Assembly (NCBI GenBank): GCA_963976815.1
Contig: CAXBLU010000002.1
Location: 434,001-498,000, forward strand
Reading direction: 5' to 3'
Source: JAHRVQ01 sp963976815
GTDB taxonomy: Bacteria; Pseudomonadota; Gammaproteobacteria; Pseudomonadales; Azotimanducaceae
DNA: 64,000 nucleotides
In this document: in pieces, positions 32,754 through 40,549 of the stretch
Position numbering within the stretch: position 1 is the stretch's first letter
Layout: every line of letters begins with the position of its first letter
The notes under the pieces: generated by a model
The model's input: the letters and a program-made list of their open reading frames with translations, nothing else
Told to the model about the DNA's origin: nothing
Databases searched by the model: none
Made by a program: the position numbers and the translations under genes

Positions 32754-33887
32754 ATGGCAATTAAGGCTGAGGTGTCATTCTCACTTAAGGATGAGCTTTT
32801 TAATCAATCAACCGTGACGGAACTCGCTCACGCACTTGGTAAAGCCAGCCCCAAATTTGTCAAAGACCGCTTTATCAAAGGCTCGTTACAGGCATTTCCT
32901 CAGCTCGAACTAAAAGAGCGAATTGCACATCTTGTGCATATGATGGCAGAGCAGTTGCCTGAGGATTACCCACAATCGTTAAGAATACTCGAGAAAGCCT
33001 TACCGGCAGCGCTGGATCCAAAACTTGAAGACGATGACTTTGGACGATTTATTTGGGTTGTCCCCGGCGAGTATGTCGCAACCTACGGCTGCACCAAAAA
33101 CAGGCTAAAACATTCTTTAAAGTTTCTGCAATATTCGACGATGCGATTCTCGGCCGAAAATGCAATTCGCCCCTTTCTCAATGAATTTCCGGAAGCAACA
33201 ATGACGTTTGTCCAGAAATGTGCGCAAAGCAAAAACTACCATGTACGCCGGCTTGCATCGGAGGGCATTCGGCCGTTCTTGCCCTGGTCCCCCCGTGTGG
33301 ATCTGCCGGTGGCTGACGTCCTATCGGTGTTAGATCAATTACACCGTGACAAGACTCGCTATGTCACGCGCTCGATTGCGAACAACCTTAATGACATCAG
33401 CAAAATTGCTCCAGAGCTTGTGCTAGAACAACTTAAACACTGGGGCAGGTTAGGTGAGCAAGAGCCTACTGAACTGGAGTGGATGACCCGGCATGCTCTC
33501 CGGACACTAATCAAACAAGATCACAAGGGCGCTCTGGCGTTATTGGGATACCCAGTCGACCCGAAGGTAAAGCTAAAGCAACTTGATGTACCAGGCTCTA
33601 TCCGGGTTGGTGATGCGCTTAATTTCTCATTTGACCTCCATTCCGAGGTAGACCAAAGACTGCTAATAGGCTTCAAGCTTTACTATTTGAAGGCCAACGG
33701 CTCACATGCGACAAAGGTTTTTAAGGTAAAAGATTTAGCAATGGTAAAAGGCGAAACCACATCCTGTCGCAAAAGCCAGACTTTTAGACCGATGACCACT
33801 AGAACCCTCTATCCTGGTGAGCATAAAATTGAAATTGTGGTCAATGGACGGGTGATAGGACGCAAGAAGTTTTTACTTGAAGCCTAG
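32754..33887 (+). CDS. AlkC-like DNA alkylation repair glycosylase (HEAT-like repeats plus Ig-like domain)
   Basis: The 377-residue protein starts at ATG 32754 with AGGAG at 32744-32748. Residues about 1-275 have the HEAT-like helical repeat pattern of the AlkC/AlkD DNA glycosylase superfamily (ERIAHLVHMMAEQLPEDYP, YHVRRLASEGIRPFLPWSP, YVTRSIANNLNDISK). Residues about 280-377 form a beta-rich region (VGDALNFSFDL ... LYPGEHKIEIVVNGRVIG), matching the Ig-like domain known to accompany AlkC. These enzymes excise positively charged alkylated bases such as 3-methyladenine and 3-methylcytosine without base flipping. No ada or alk operon partner is adjacent. Confidence 0.85.
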   Translation: MAIKAEVSFSLKDELFNQSTVTELAHALGKASPKFVKDRFIKGSLQAFPQLELKERIAHLVHMMAEQLPEDYPQSLRILEKALPAALDPKLEDDDFGRFIWVVPGEYVATYGCTKNRLKHSLKFLQYSTMRFSAENAIRPFLNEFPEATMTFVQKCAQSKNYHVRRLASEGIRPFLPWSPRVDLPVADVLSVLDQLHRDKTRYVTRSIANNLNDISKIAPELVLEQLKHWGRLGEQEPTELEWMTRHALRTLIKQDHKGALALLGYPVDPKVKLKQLDVPGSIRVGDALNFSFDLHSEVDQRLLIGFKLYYLKANGSHATKVFKVKDLAMVKGETTSCRKSQTFRPMTTRTLYPGEHKIEIVVNGRVIGRKKFLLEA

Positions 33888-34402
33888 TGAGCACCCAGCA
33901 ATGCGATAGAGTTCTCCATAGGGTCATCTGTTTATTGAATAAGCGGCTGCACTCAGGGGAACGCCCGACGCGATCTGGCAAGTGCTGCTCGGCGAAAATT
34001 AGATCACTTATCTCGATGGGTCCACGGTGTTGGCCTGGGCGGAACCCTGAGGATTCTCGCTGTCTCTAAAGTTAGGCTCCTAATGTTCGAAGATGTGGCT
34101 CAAACCCTTGTGATTGCAATGTAGCCTGCGATAAGGCGGGTTTCTTGCTTATAGAAATGAGCAGTGGCAGAATGCGCGGCTTTTACTAGACTGAGACAGG
34201 GCAAAGCGTTTTGCACATCGAGCTACCCTGGATATTCCATCGTCGACCAGATTTCACGAGACAACACCATCACCACTGCAGGTACGCCTGTGCCGGCAGT
34301 TATCGATAAGCACCTATAACGCATATGCAGTAGTTCCGGCTGAAAGGCCAGATCTACCAGTCAGAGCTTCGCGTTGCTGCTAAAAATATTACAAGGTTTT
34401 CT
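33888..34402. other. 515-bp intergenic region, no convincing gene
   Basis: No ORF here has a ribosome binding site or a recognisable product; short frames at 33887-34069 and 34164-34319 look accidental. A branched fold is possible at 34102-34143: AAACCC pairs with GGGTTT, enclosing a GCCT-GCGATA-AGGC hairpin. It may mark the end of the alkC-like transcript. The rest may be decayed sequence plus the SulP promoter. Confidence 0.4.
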
Positions 34403-35890
34403 ATGCTTGAAAGAATAAAACAAGATTGGCTTTCCAATATACGGGGAGATTTACTGGCGGGCACTGTTGTTGCGTTAGCCCTGATCCCAGAAGCGATTGC
34501 CTTTTCAATAATTGCAGGTGTTGATCCCAAGGTAGGTTTGTACGCTTCTTTTTGTATTGCCGTAATTATTTCGATAGTGGGCGGTCGGCCCGGCATGATT
34601 TCTGCGGCCACCGGTGCAATGGCGCTGCTGATGGTCACCCTGGTTAAGGACCATGGGCTTGAATATCTTCTGGCGGCAACCCTACTCACCGGTGTGTTCC
34701 AAATATTTGCGGGCTATCTCAAGCTCGGTAGTTTGATGCGCTTTGTATCTCGCTCGGTTGTGACGGGGTTTGTAAATGCACTGGCCATTCTTATTTTTAT
34801 GGCCCAATTACCTGAACTGATCAATGTGACCTGGCATGTTTACGCAATGACCGCAGCGGGGCTCGGGATCATTTATCTATTTCCATATTTGCCTGTGATT
34901 GGTAAAACCATTCCATCTCCCCTGGTGTGTATTGTGGTGATCACCGCAGTGGTCCTCTATCTGGGCTTTGATATTCGTACCGTTGGGGACATGGGGGAGC
35001 TTCCCGACACCTTGCCTATTTTCCTATGGCCTGAAGTGCCGCTTACTCTAGAAACCTTAATGATTATTCTGCCCTATTCGATTGGCCTGGCAGTTGTGGG
35101 TCTATTAGAGTCGATGATGACGGCAACTATTGTTGATGATCTAACTGACACACCTAGTGATAAAAACCGGGAGTGCAAAGGACAAGGAATCGCTAATATT
35201 GGTGCAGGCTTGCTAGGCGGCATGGCAGGTTGCGCCATGATTGGTCAATCTATTATCAATGTTAAGTCCGGCGGGCGGGGGCGGCTCTCGACCTTCACTG
35301 CCGGCCTATTCCTAATTATTCTTGTGGTATTCCTGGATGAATGGTTGCAGCTAATTCCTATGGCAGCACTTGTGGCCGTCATGATTATGGTGTCGATTGG
35401 AACGTTTTCCTGGAGTTCGGTGAGGGACATCAGAAAAAATCCGCTTTCAAGCAGTGTGGTTATGATCTCCACCGTTATTGTCGTGGTGGCAACGCATAAC
35501 CTCGCCCTGGGCGTTTTTGTTGGTGTTCTGCTTGCGACGCTGTTTTTCGCCAACAAAATTGGTCGGTTTATGGTTGTTAAGCCTGACCAATCGAATGAGG
35601 ATGTGCATATCTACCACGTCATTGGTCAGGTATTCTTTGCCTCTTCAGAGCAATTTGTTGAGTCTTTTGAATTTAAGAAAGCCGTGAGCAAAGTGATCAT
35701 CGATTTAACCCATGCGCATTTTTGGGATATTACGTCGGTCTCATCACTGGATAAGGTTGTGGTTAAATTTAGGCGAGATGGTGCGGAAGTAGAAGTGATT
35801 GGCATGAGTGAAGCGACTGAAACGATTGTCGATAAATTTGGTGTCCATAACGATCCCGAAGAAGTTGAAAAACTGCTGTCTGGTCATTAA
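34403..35890 (+). CDS. SulP family inorganic anion transporter with STAS domain
   Basis: A 495-residue inner-membrane protein. The SulP/SLC26 start is clear: DLLAGTVVALALIPEAIAFSIIAG, then a GGRPGMISAATGAMALLM motif and about 10-14 helices. A C-terminal STAS domain is at about 405-495. Substrates in the family include sulfate, bicarbonate and other anions, usually with Na+ or H+. The next gene, a universal stress protein, starts 10 bp after the stop codon, a pairing seen in many gammaproteobacteria. Whether it carries bicarbonate (BicA-like) or sulfate cannot be decided from sequence. Confidence 0.92.
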   Translation: MLERIKQDWLSNIRGDLLAGTVVALALIPEAIAFSIIAGVDPKVGLYASFCIAVIISIVGGRPGMISAATGAMALLMVTLVKDHGLEYLLAATLLTGVFQIFAGYLKLGSLMRFVSRSVVTGFVNALAILIFMAQLPELINVTWHVYAMTAAGLGIIYLFPYLPVIGKTIPSPLVCIVVITAVVLYLGFDIRTVGDMGELPDTLPIFLWPEVPLTLETLMIILPYSIGLAVVGLLESMMTATIVDDLTDTPSDKNRECKGQGIANIGAGLLGGMAGCAMIGQSIINVKSGGRGRLSTFTAGLFLIILVVFLDEWLQLIPMAALVAVMIMVSIGTFSWSSVRDIRKNPLSSSVVMISTVIVVVATHNLALGVFVGVLLATLFFANKIGRFMVVKPDQSNEDVHIYHVIGQVFFASSEQFVESFEFKKAVSKVIIDLTHAHFWDITSVSSLDKVVVKFRRDGAEVEVIGMSEATETIVDKFGVHNDPEEVEKLLSGH

Positions 35891-35900
35891 GGAGATAATC

Positions 35901-36752
35901 TTGAACAAGATAATTACATGCATAGATGGTTCAGCTTATTCCGATGATGTTTGCAATGCAGGTATTTGGGCCGCAAAGAAACTCAACAAAGCCATTTTAT
36001 TTTTACACGCGATTGAAAAACAAAATCGAGCTGCTGCAGAGGATTTGAGCGGTTCTATCGGCTTGGGTGCTCGTTCAGCATTACTCGAAGAGTTGGCTTC
36101 TCTGGATGAGAAAAGAGCCCGACTAGCTTTGCAAGTCGGCCAAGAGATGTTGAATCATGTTAATGAAATGGCGCAACAGCAGGGCTGTGAAAACATAGAA
36201 AAAACCCAGCGACATAGCGGTATTGTTGAAGCAATTTGTGATCTTGAATCAGATGCACGGATTATTGTTGTAGGTCGCTCTGGAGAGAGCCATGAGCAGG
36301 ACTTCAAAGCGCTTGGCTCCCATATCGAACAGATAATCCGTCAGGTTCATGTGCCTGTTCTGATTGCAAACAAGAATTTTACGGAGCCCCGCAACTTTAT
36401 GTTGGCCTATGACGGTAGAGAAACTGCCGACAAAGCCGTTAAACGAATCATCGAAGGCGGGCTACTACATAATTTGCCCTGCCATCTAGTGACCGTAAAA
36501 AGTAGTAGTGCCGACCTACTGGAAAAATTCAAACATACTGAGTCTATGCTGGTCGAAAGTGGCTTTGATGTGAAGTCCACGTTACTAGAAGGTGGAATTT
36601 TCAAAGCGTTGACGGACTACAAGGCAAACAATGATGTGGATATGTTGGTAATGGGGGCCTTTTCTCGGTCTAAGATTGCCCATGCGTTTTTAGGCAGCAA
36701 TACCCACAAGATGCTAGAAAGTACACATTTGCCCTTGTTGGTTTTACGCTAG
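35901..36752 (+). CDS. Tandem-domain universal stress protein (UspA family)
   Basis: The 283-residue cytoplasmic protein starts at TTG 35901, with GGAGA at 35891-35895. The open frame continues upstream into the SulP gene but has no start signal there. Two UspA domains are visible: the first begins with IITCIDGSAYSDDV and ends with IIVVGRSG; the second begins near MLAYDGRETADKAV and ends MLVMGAFSRSKIAHAFLGSNTHKML, with a GxxG-like nucleotide loop. Close coupling to SulP suggests it modulates or responds to anion transport. It is convergent with cobA, with a gap of only 16 bp. Confidence 0.92.
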   Translation: MNKIITCIDGSAYSDDVCNAGIWAAKKLNKAILFLHAIEKQNRAAAEDLSGSIGLGARSALLEELASLDEKRARLALQVGQEMLNHVNEMAQQQGCENIEKTQRHSGIVEAICDLESDARIIVVGRSGESHEQDFKALGSHIEQIIRQVHVPVLIANKNFTEPRNFMLAYDGRETADKAVKRIIEGGLLHNLPCHLVTVKSSSADLLEKFKHTESMLVESGFDVKSTLLEGGIFKALTDYKANNDVDMLVMGAFSRSKIAHAFLGSNTHKMLESTHLPLLVLR

Positions 36753-36768
36753 ATATCAATTGCACGAG

Positions 36769-37557
36769 CTATCCAAGCTGAGCTAAAGGCAAATCCTTCA
36801 TCAATAATCCTTCAGACAATAAAGTCTTGGTGATGAGTGGTGTTGGTCCCATAACCAATAGAGCAGGGCTTTTGATGTGAGCGGCTGCGACCTGCTGAAC
36901 AATCGACTCCAAGGTACCAGATACGACAACCTGGCCAGGCAACGTCGCCTCACTTACTACGCTAAAGGTAGTGCCGGGAGACTTACCTCTGGTGAGCAAT
37001 CCAGCGACAATCTCCGGGAGTAAACTTAATCCCATATAAAATACTACCGATTGATGTTCGTGAAGGACAAGTTCCCAGTCAATGGCGAGTTCTGAGGTAG
37101 TAGCGTTCGAGCTTCGTTGTGCCGTCACAAAACTTACTGCTTGAAATTGATTTCTATTAGTGAGGGTGAGCCCAACACTTGCAGCAGCGCCAGTTGCCGC
37201 GGTAATCCCGGGTACTATCTCCCAGGTTATCCCGGCTGAGTCTAGCGCTTTAAGTTCTTCTCCCGCGCGGCCGAACAGCATTGGATCGCCGCCTTTTAAA
37301 CGTACAACCAACGGATGTACTCTGGTATATTCAATGATGAGTTGGTTGATTTGTGCCTGTGTGACACTGTGCTTCCCCTTACGTTTGCCAACATAGCAAT
37401 TCTTACATTGAGTTTTCCCAAACTTTAACAATGCCGGGTTGACCAGACTATCGTAAATGATCACATCCGCCTGTTCGATCATACGCAGACCTTTGACGGT
37501 TACCAGTTCAATATCGCCTGGACCTGCTCCAACTAGAACAACTTTACCCATCTTCAT
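36769..37557 (-). CDS. cobA: Uroporphyrinogen-III C-methyltransferase (SUMT)
   Basis: A 262-residue enzyme that uses two S-adenosylmethionine to make precorrin-2 from uroporphyrinogen III, the first step to siroheme and cobalamin. Motifs visible are VVLVGAGPGDIELVTVKGL near the N-terminus, VVRLKGGDPMLFGRAGEE and VPGITAATGAAA. It lacks the CysG oxidase/ferrochelatase part, so another gene must finish siroheme. It is the last gene of the nitrate operon. Its ATG overlaps the nasA stop (ATGA at 37554-37557), coupling cofactor supply to siroheme-dependent NirB. Confidence 0.95.
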   Translation of the reverse strand: MKMGKVVLVGAGPGDIELVTVKGLRMIEQADVIIYDSLVNPALLKFGKTQCKNCYVGKRKGKHSVTQAQINQLIIEYTRVHPLVVRLKGGDPMLFGRAGEELKALDSAGITWEIVPGITAATGAAASVGLTLTNRNQFQAVSFVTAQRSSNATTSELAIDWELVLHEHQSVVFYMGLSLLPEIVAGLLTRGKSPGTTFSVVSEATLPGQVVVSGTLESIVQQVAAAHIKSPALLVMGPTPLITKTLLSEGLLMKDLPLAQLG

Positions 37558-40211
37558 AAGTGCACCCCTACTTTAAGTCGTTTGTTAATCTGGACAATTT
37601 TTTTGCTTAGAGTATTTTTGGTTTTTATTATTCGGTTTAACTCTGGTACACAAGAACCGCAGTTTGAACCACACCCGAGTCGTTCACCGAGTGCAGCCAA
37701 ACTGTTATCACCTGATTCGATTGCAGAACATATCGCTCCCTCGGACACCTCGAAGCAAGTGCAAATAGTTGGAGTGCTGTCACCTGCATCGGTTGAAGAT
37801 CCGGTAACCACTTCGGACCAGTCATCCTCGACATTAGCCAGGTCCATCGGGCTCGGTAATTGAGCACGTGTTAACTCTCTAAATAGTACCCATTGAATTT
37901 TGTTTTCATGTCGACCAATGACTTTTTGCGAACCAAACAGTTGGTCGTCGAACCTAACCATTTCGGTCGTGCCTAGAGCGTCTAGCAACTCATCTACTTG
38001 TGCGATTTCTGCTAATGCACATTCAAACAACCAACCTGCACCCTCCGGTGTTCGTACCCAAAAAATAGGCTCAAAAAGCATTGCATCAATTTCAAAGCGA
38101 TCATGGCTGTAAATTCTGACCCAGCATGTTGCTACGACCGTCGAGACTGAGACGACTCCATGTTTGCTTTCTGGTTGCCCTGAATGTGGATCGTAGACCG
38201 GAGCAATAAGTTGACTGACGCGGCAGGGGAAGGCGTATTGCTGGCTCCAGTGAATCGACAGAAATAACTGTCCTGAAGGAATCTCCGAAGTGGGCTTTGC
38301 CAGACCACGGACTAGACCCTGTGTGTTCGACAATTGTAGGAGCGTGTTTTCTTCGATTTTGAGTTCACTTGCATCTTGATCATTGATCAAGATAGTGGGG
38401 GCAGGAGCATGTTGCATCAACTTTGCGGAAACCCCTGTGCGTGTCATTGTGTGCCATTGATCGCGAGTTCGACCGGTATTTAGGATAAATGGATGTCGGG
38501 CTTCGGGTACCTGGAAGGGCTGATTACTTTGAATTGGAACAAATCTGGCGCGCCCAGTTAGGGTAGGAAACTTTCCGTTGGCAAATGGTCGCACAGCCTG
38601 TGGCCAACGGGTTGGGGGTAGGTTGTCATATTCCGATTGTTTGCAGTCACCAAGGTAGGAAATATCAAACAAACGCCGGCCCTCATTATGGACGCCACTT
38701 AATGCCGCATGTTCGCAAAATATTTGATGGCTTGAGGTGTAGGAAAATGCAGTTTCAAAACCCATAAGTACGGCGACTTGAGAAACAATTTGCCAGTCTG
38801 GGCGGGCGCCTGGCTGCAGTGATTGAAAGGCGCGCTGCCGAGAGATGACGCGTTCGGAGTTGGTGACGGTGCCATCTTTCTCACCCCATCCTGCTGCCGG
38901 TAGAAACACGTCAGCGAGTTTGGCAGTATCGGTTTCAATCGTACAATCAGACACAATGACAAGGGGACACTGGGCTAGTGCTGCCTCGATTGCGCTTGAG
39001 TTCGGTAGACTGACCACGGGGTTTGTAGCCATGATCCAGATGGCCTTTATCTCGCCGCTGGCAACGCGGTCAAACATTTCGACAGCTTTTAAACCTGGCC
39101 CATTCACCATATTGGTTGCGCCCCAAAACTCTTTGACCGCAGAAACTTCTTCGGGAGTAAAGCCCATATGTGCTGCTAGTTGGGTTGAAAGCCCGCCGAC
39201 CTCACGGCCACCCATCGCATTTGGTTGTCCGGTGATAGAAAACGGACCACAACCCGGCTTTCCGATAGAGCCTGTTGCAAGATGACAATTGATGATGGCG
39301 TTGGCCTTGTCAGTACCGTTGATGGCTTGATTGACCCCCTGAGAATAAAAACTGACGACCTTCTTGTGGCCTCCGAACCAGTTGTAGAACTGTTCGATCT
39401 TGTGTGTCGACAAATCGGTGAGTCTGGCAGTGGTCTCCGTATCGGTACGAGCCATATCTAGTGCAGCAGAAAACTGCTCAGTTGAATCCTCTATAAATTG
39501 ATCGTGCAGTAAATCGGTGTCTGCTAGATAAGTCAGCAAACCATTAAACAACGCCACATCAGAGCCAGGTTTAAGTTGTAAATGTAGGTCGGCCAAGTCG
39601 CAGGTCGCGGTGACCCTGGGGTCGATAACAACAAATTTAGTTCCGCGGGCTTTGGCGGCTAACATTCGTTGGTACAAAACTGGGTGGGTCCATGCGGCAT
39701 TGGAGCCCACCAAAACCACGAGATCAGCTACATCTATGTCTTCGTAGTTGACGGGTACGACATCTTCGCCAAACGCCCTTTGATAAGCTACAACAGCGGA
39801 GGACATGCATAGCCGGGAGTTAGTATCCACATTTGGGCTACCAATGAATCCCTTCATGAGTTTGTTGGCTACATAGTAATCTTCGGTTAACAGTTGTCCT
39901 GAGAGATAAAAGGCTACCGACTCTGGCCCAGAAGTATTGATGACTTCCCGCAAGCGGTCCGAAACAAGTTTCAGCGCAATATCCCAATCAGTCTTAGTGC
40001 CATCCGCAACCGGTGCAAGCGTGACGTCATTAATTGGCTGGGTCGGTGCTAGATTACTACCTTTGACACACAACTTTCCTTTGTTTGCTGGATGCGAAGC
40101 ATCACCACGAACCCGTAGTTGGTCGCCGCCAGTTATCGCCTCCACACCGCAGCCGACACCACAGTAGGGGCAGGTTGAGCGGGTAATGATATCGGTCGCC
40201 TTTATGATCAC
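37554..40211 (-). CDS. nasA: Assimilatory nitrate reductase catalytic subunit (molybdopterin, with C-terminal BFD-type [2Fe-2S] domain)
   Basis: An 885-residue cytoplasmic enzyme reducing nitrate to nitrite. The N-terminus CPYCGVGCGVEA with a later Cys (GKLCVKG) binds a [4Fe-4S] cluster. The molybdopterin oxidoreductase core follows (DTNSRLCMSSAVVAYQRAFG, WIMATNPVVSLPNS), then a dinucleotide-binding C-terminal domain (LNTGRTRDQWHTMTRTG). A BFD-like cluster domain lies at about 820-860 (CTCFEVSEG ... CGSNCGSC). Length and layout match Klebsiella-type NasA. It overlaps nirD upstream and cobA downstream by 4 bp each. No Tat signal is visible, as expected for the assimilatory enzyme. Confidence 0.96.
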   Translation of the reverse strand: MIIKATDIITRSTCPYCGVGCGVEAITGGDQLRVRGDASHPANKGKLCVKGSNLAPTQPINDVTLAPVADGTKTDWDIALKLVSDRLREVINTSGPESVAFYLSGQLLTEDYYVANKLMKGFIGSPNVDTNSRLCMSSAVVAYQRAFGEDVVPVNYEDIDVADLVVLVGSNAAWTHPVLYQRMLAAKARGTKFVVIDPRVTATCDLADLHLQLKPGSDVALFNGLLTYLADTDLLHDQFIEDSTEQFSAALDMARTDTETTARLTDLSTHKIEQFYNWFGGHKKVVSFYSQGVNQAINGTDKANAIINCHLATGSIGKPGCGPFSITGQPNAMGGREVGGLSTQLAAHMGFTPEEVSAVKEFWGATNMVNGPGLKAVEMFDRVASGEIKAIWIMATNPVVSLPNSSAIEAALAQCPLVIVSDCTIETDTAKLADVFLPAAGWGEKDGTVTNSERVISRQRAFQSLQPGARPDWQIVSQVAVLMGFETAFSYTSSHQIFCEHAALSGVHNEGRRLFDISYLGDCKQSEYDNLPPTRWPQAVRPFANGKFPTLTGRARFVPIQSNQPFQVPEARHPFILNTGRTRDQWHTMTRTGVSAKLMQHAPAPTILINDQDASELKIEENTLLQLSNTQGLVRGLAKPTSEIPSGQLFLSIHWSQQYAFPCRVSQLIAPVYDPHSGQPESKHGVVSVSTVVATCWVRIYSHDRFEIDAMLFEPIFWVRTPEGAGWLFECALAEIAQVDELLDALGTTEMVRFDDQLFGSQKVIGRHENKIQWVLFRELTRAQLPSPMDLANVEDDWSEVVTGSSTDAGDSTPTICTCFEVSEGAICSAIESGDNSLAALGERLGCGSNCGSCVPELNRIIKTKNTLSKKIVQINKRLKVGVHL

Positions 40212-40549
40212 AGGCTTACTAGTACCGAATTTTGAGAAATCGTGATGTCATATACCGGTAAGGCATACTCTGCTTGTTCAACACAGACACCGGTGCGTAG
40301 GCTAAAGTGTTGTTTAAATAGAGGCGAGGTGATAACGGGCTCACCACCAATATCACCGAGAATACCTCGTGCGATCACATTTGCCTGACCAATGGGGTCG
40401 CGATGACCTACCGCAAAATAGCCTGGACTAAAATCCGGAAAGCAAAACAAAGCAATCTGGTGGTCACCGACTTTTAGTGCGACTCCAGCACCAGGATGCA
40501 AATCTTGTTTCGCGATTGTTGCGGTTTCGAATGCTATTGCATTACCCAT
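40208..40549 (-). CDS. nirD: Nitrite reductase small subunit NirD
   Basis: A 113-residue Rieske-fold subunit of the NADH-dependent assimilatory nitrite reductase. Family marks include GAGVALKVGDHQIALF, YAVGHRDPI-like FAVGHRDPIGQANVIARGILGD and SPLFKQHFSLRTGVC. NirD proteins often lack the Rieske cysteine/histidine ligands, and I see only a single Cys-rich spot here, so a cluster is unlikely. It overlaps the nirB stop by 8 bp and the nasA start by 4 bp. Confidence 0.94.
   Translation of the reverse strand: MGNAIAFETATIAKQDLHPGAGVALKVGDHQIALFCFPDFSPGYFAVGHRDPIGQANVIARGILGDIGGEPVITSPLFKQHFSLRTGVCVEQAEYALPVYDITISQNSVLVSL

Noticed and set aside
33887..34069. 60-codon ORF starting at the alkC stop
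   Set aside because: It overlaps the stop codon and has no recognisable content or ribosome binding site of its own.
35808..35900. Start of the universal stress protein inside the SulP gene
   Set aside because: The upstream frame has no ribosome binding site, while TTG 35901 has GGAGA at good spacing and begins exactly at the Usp domain.
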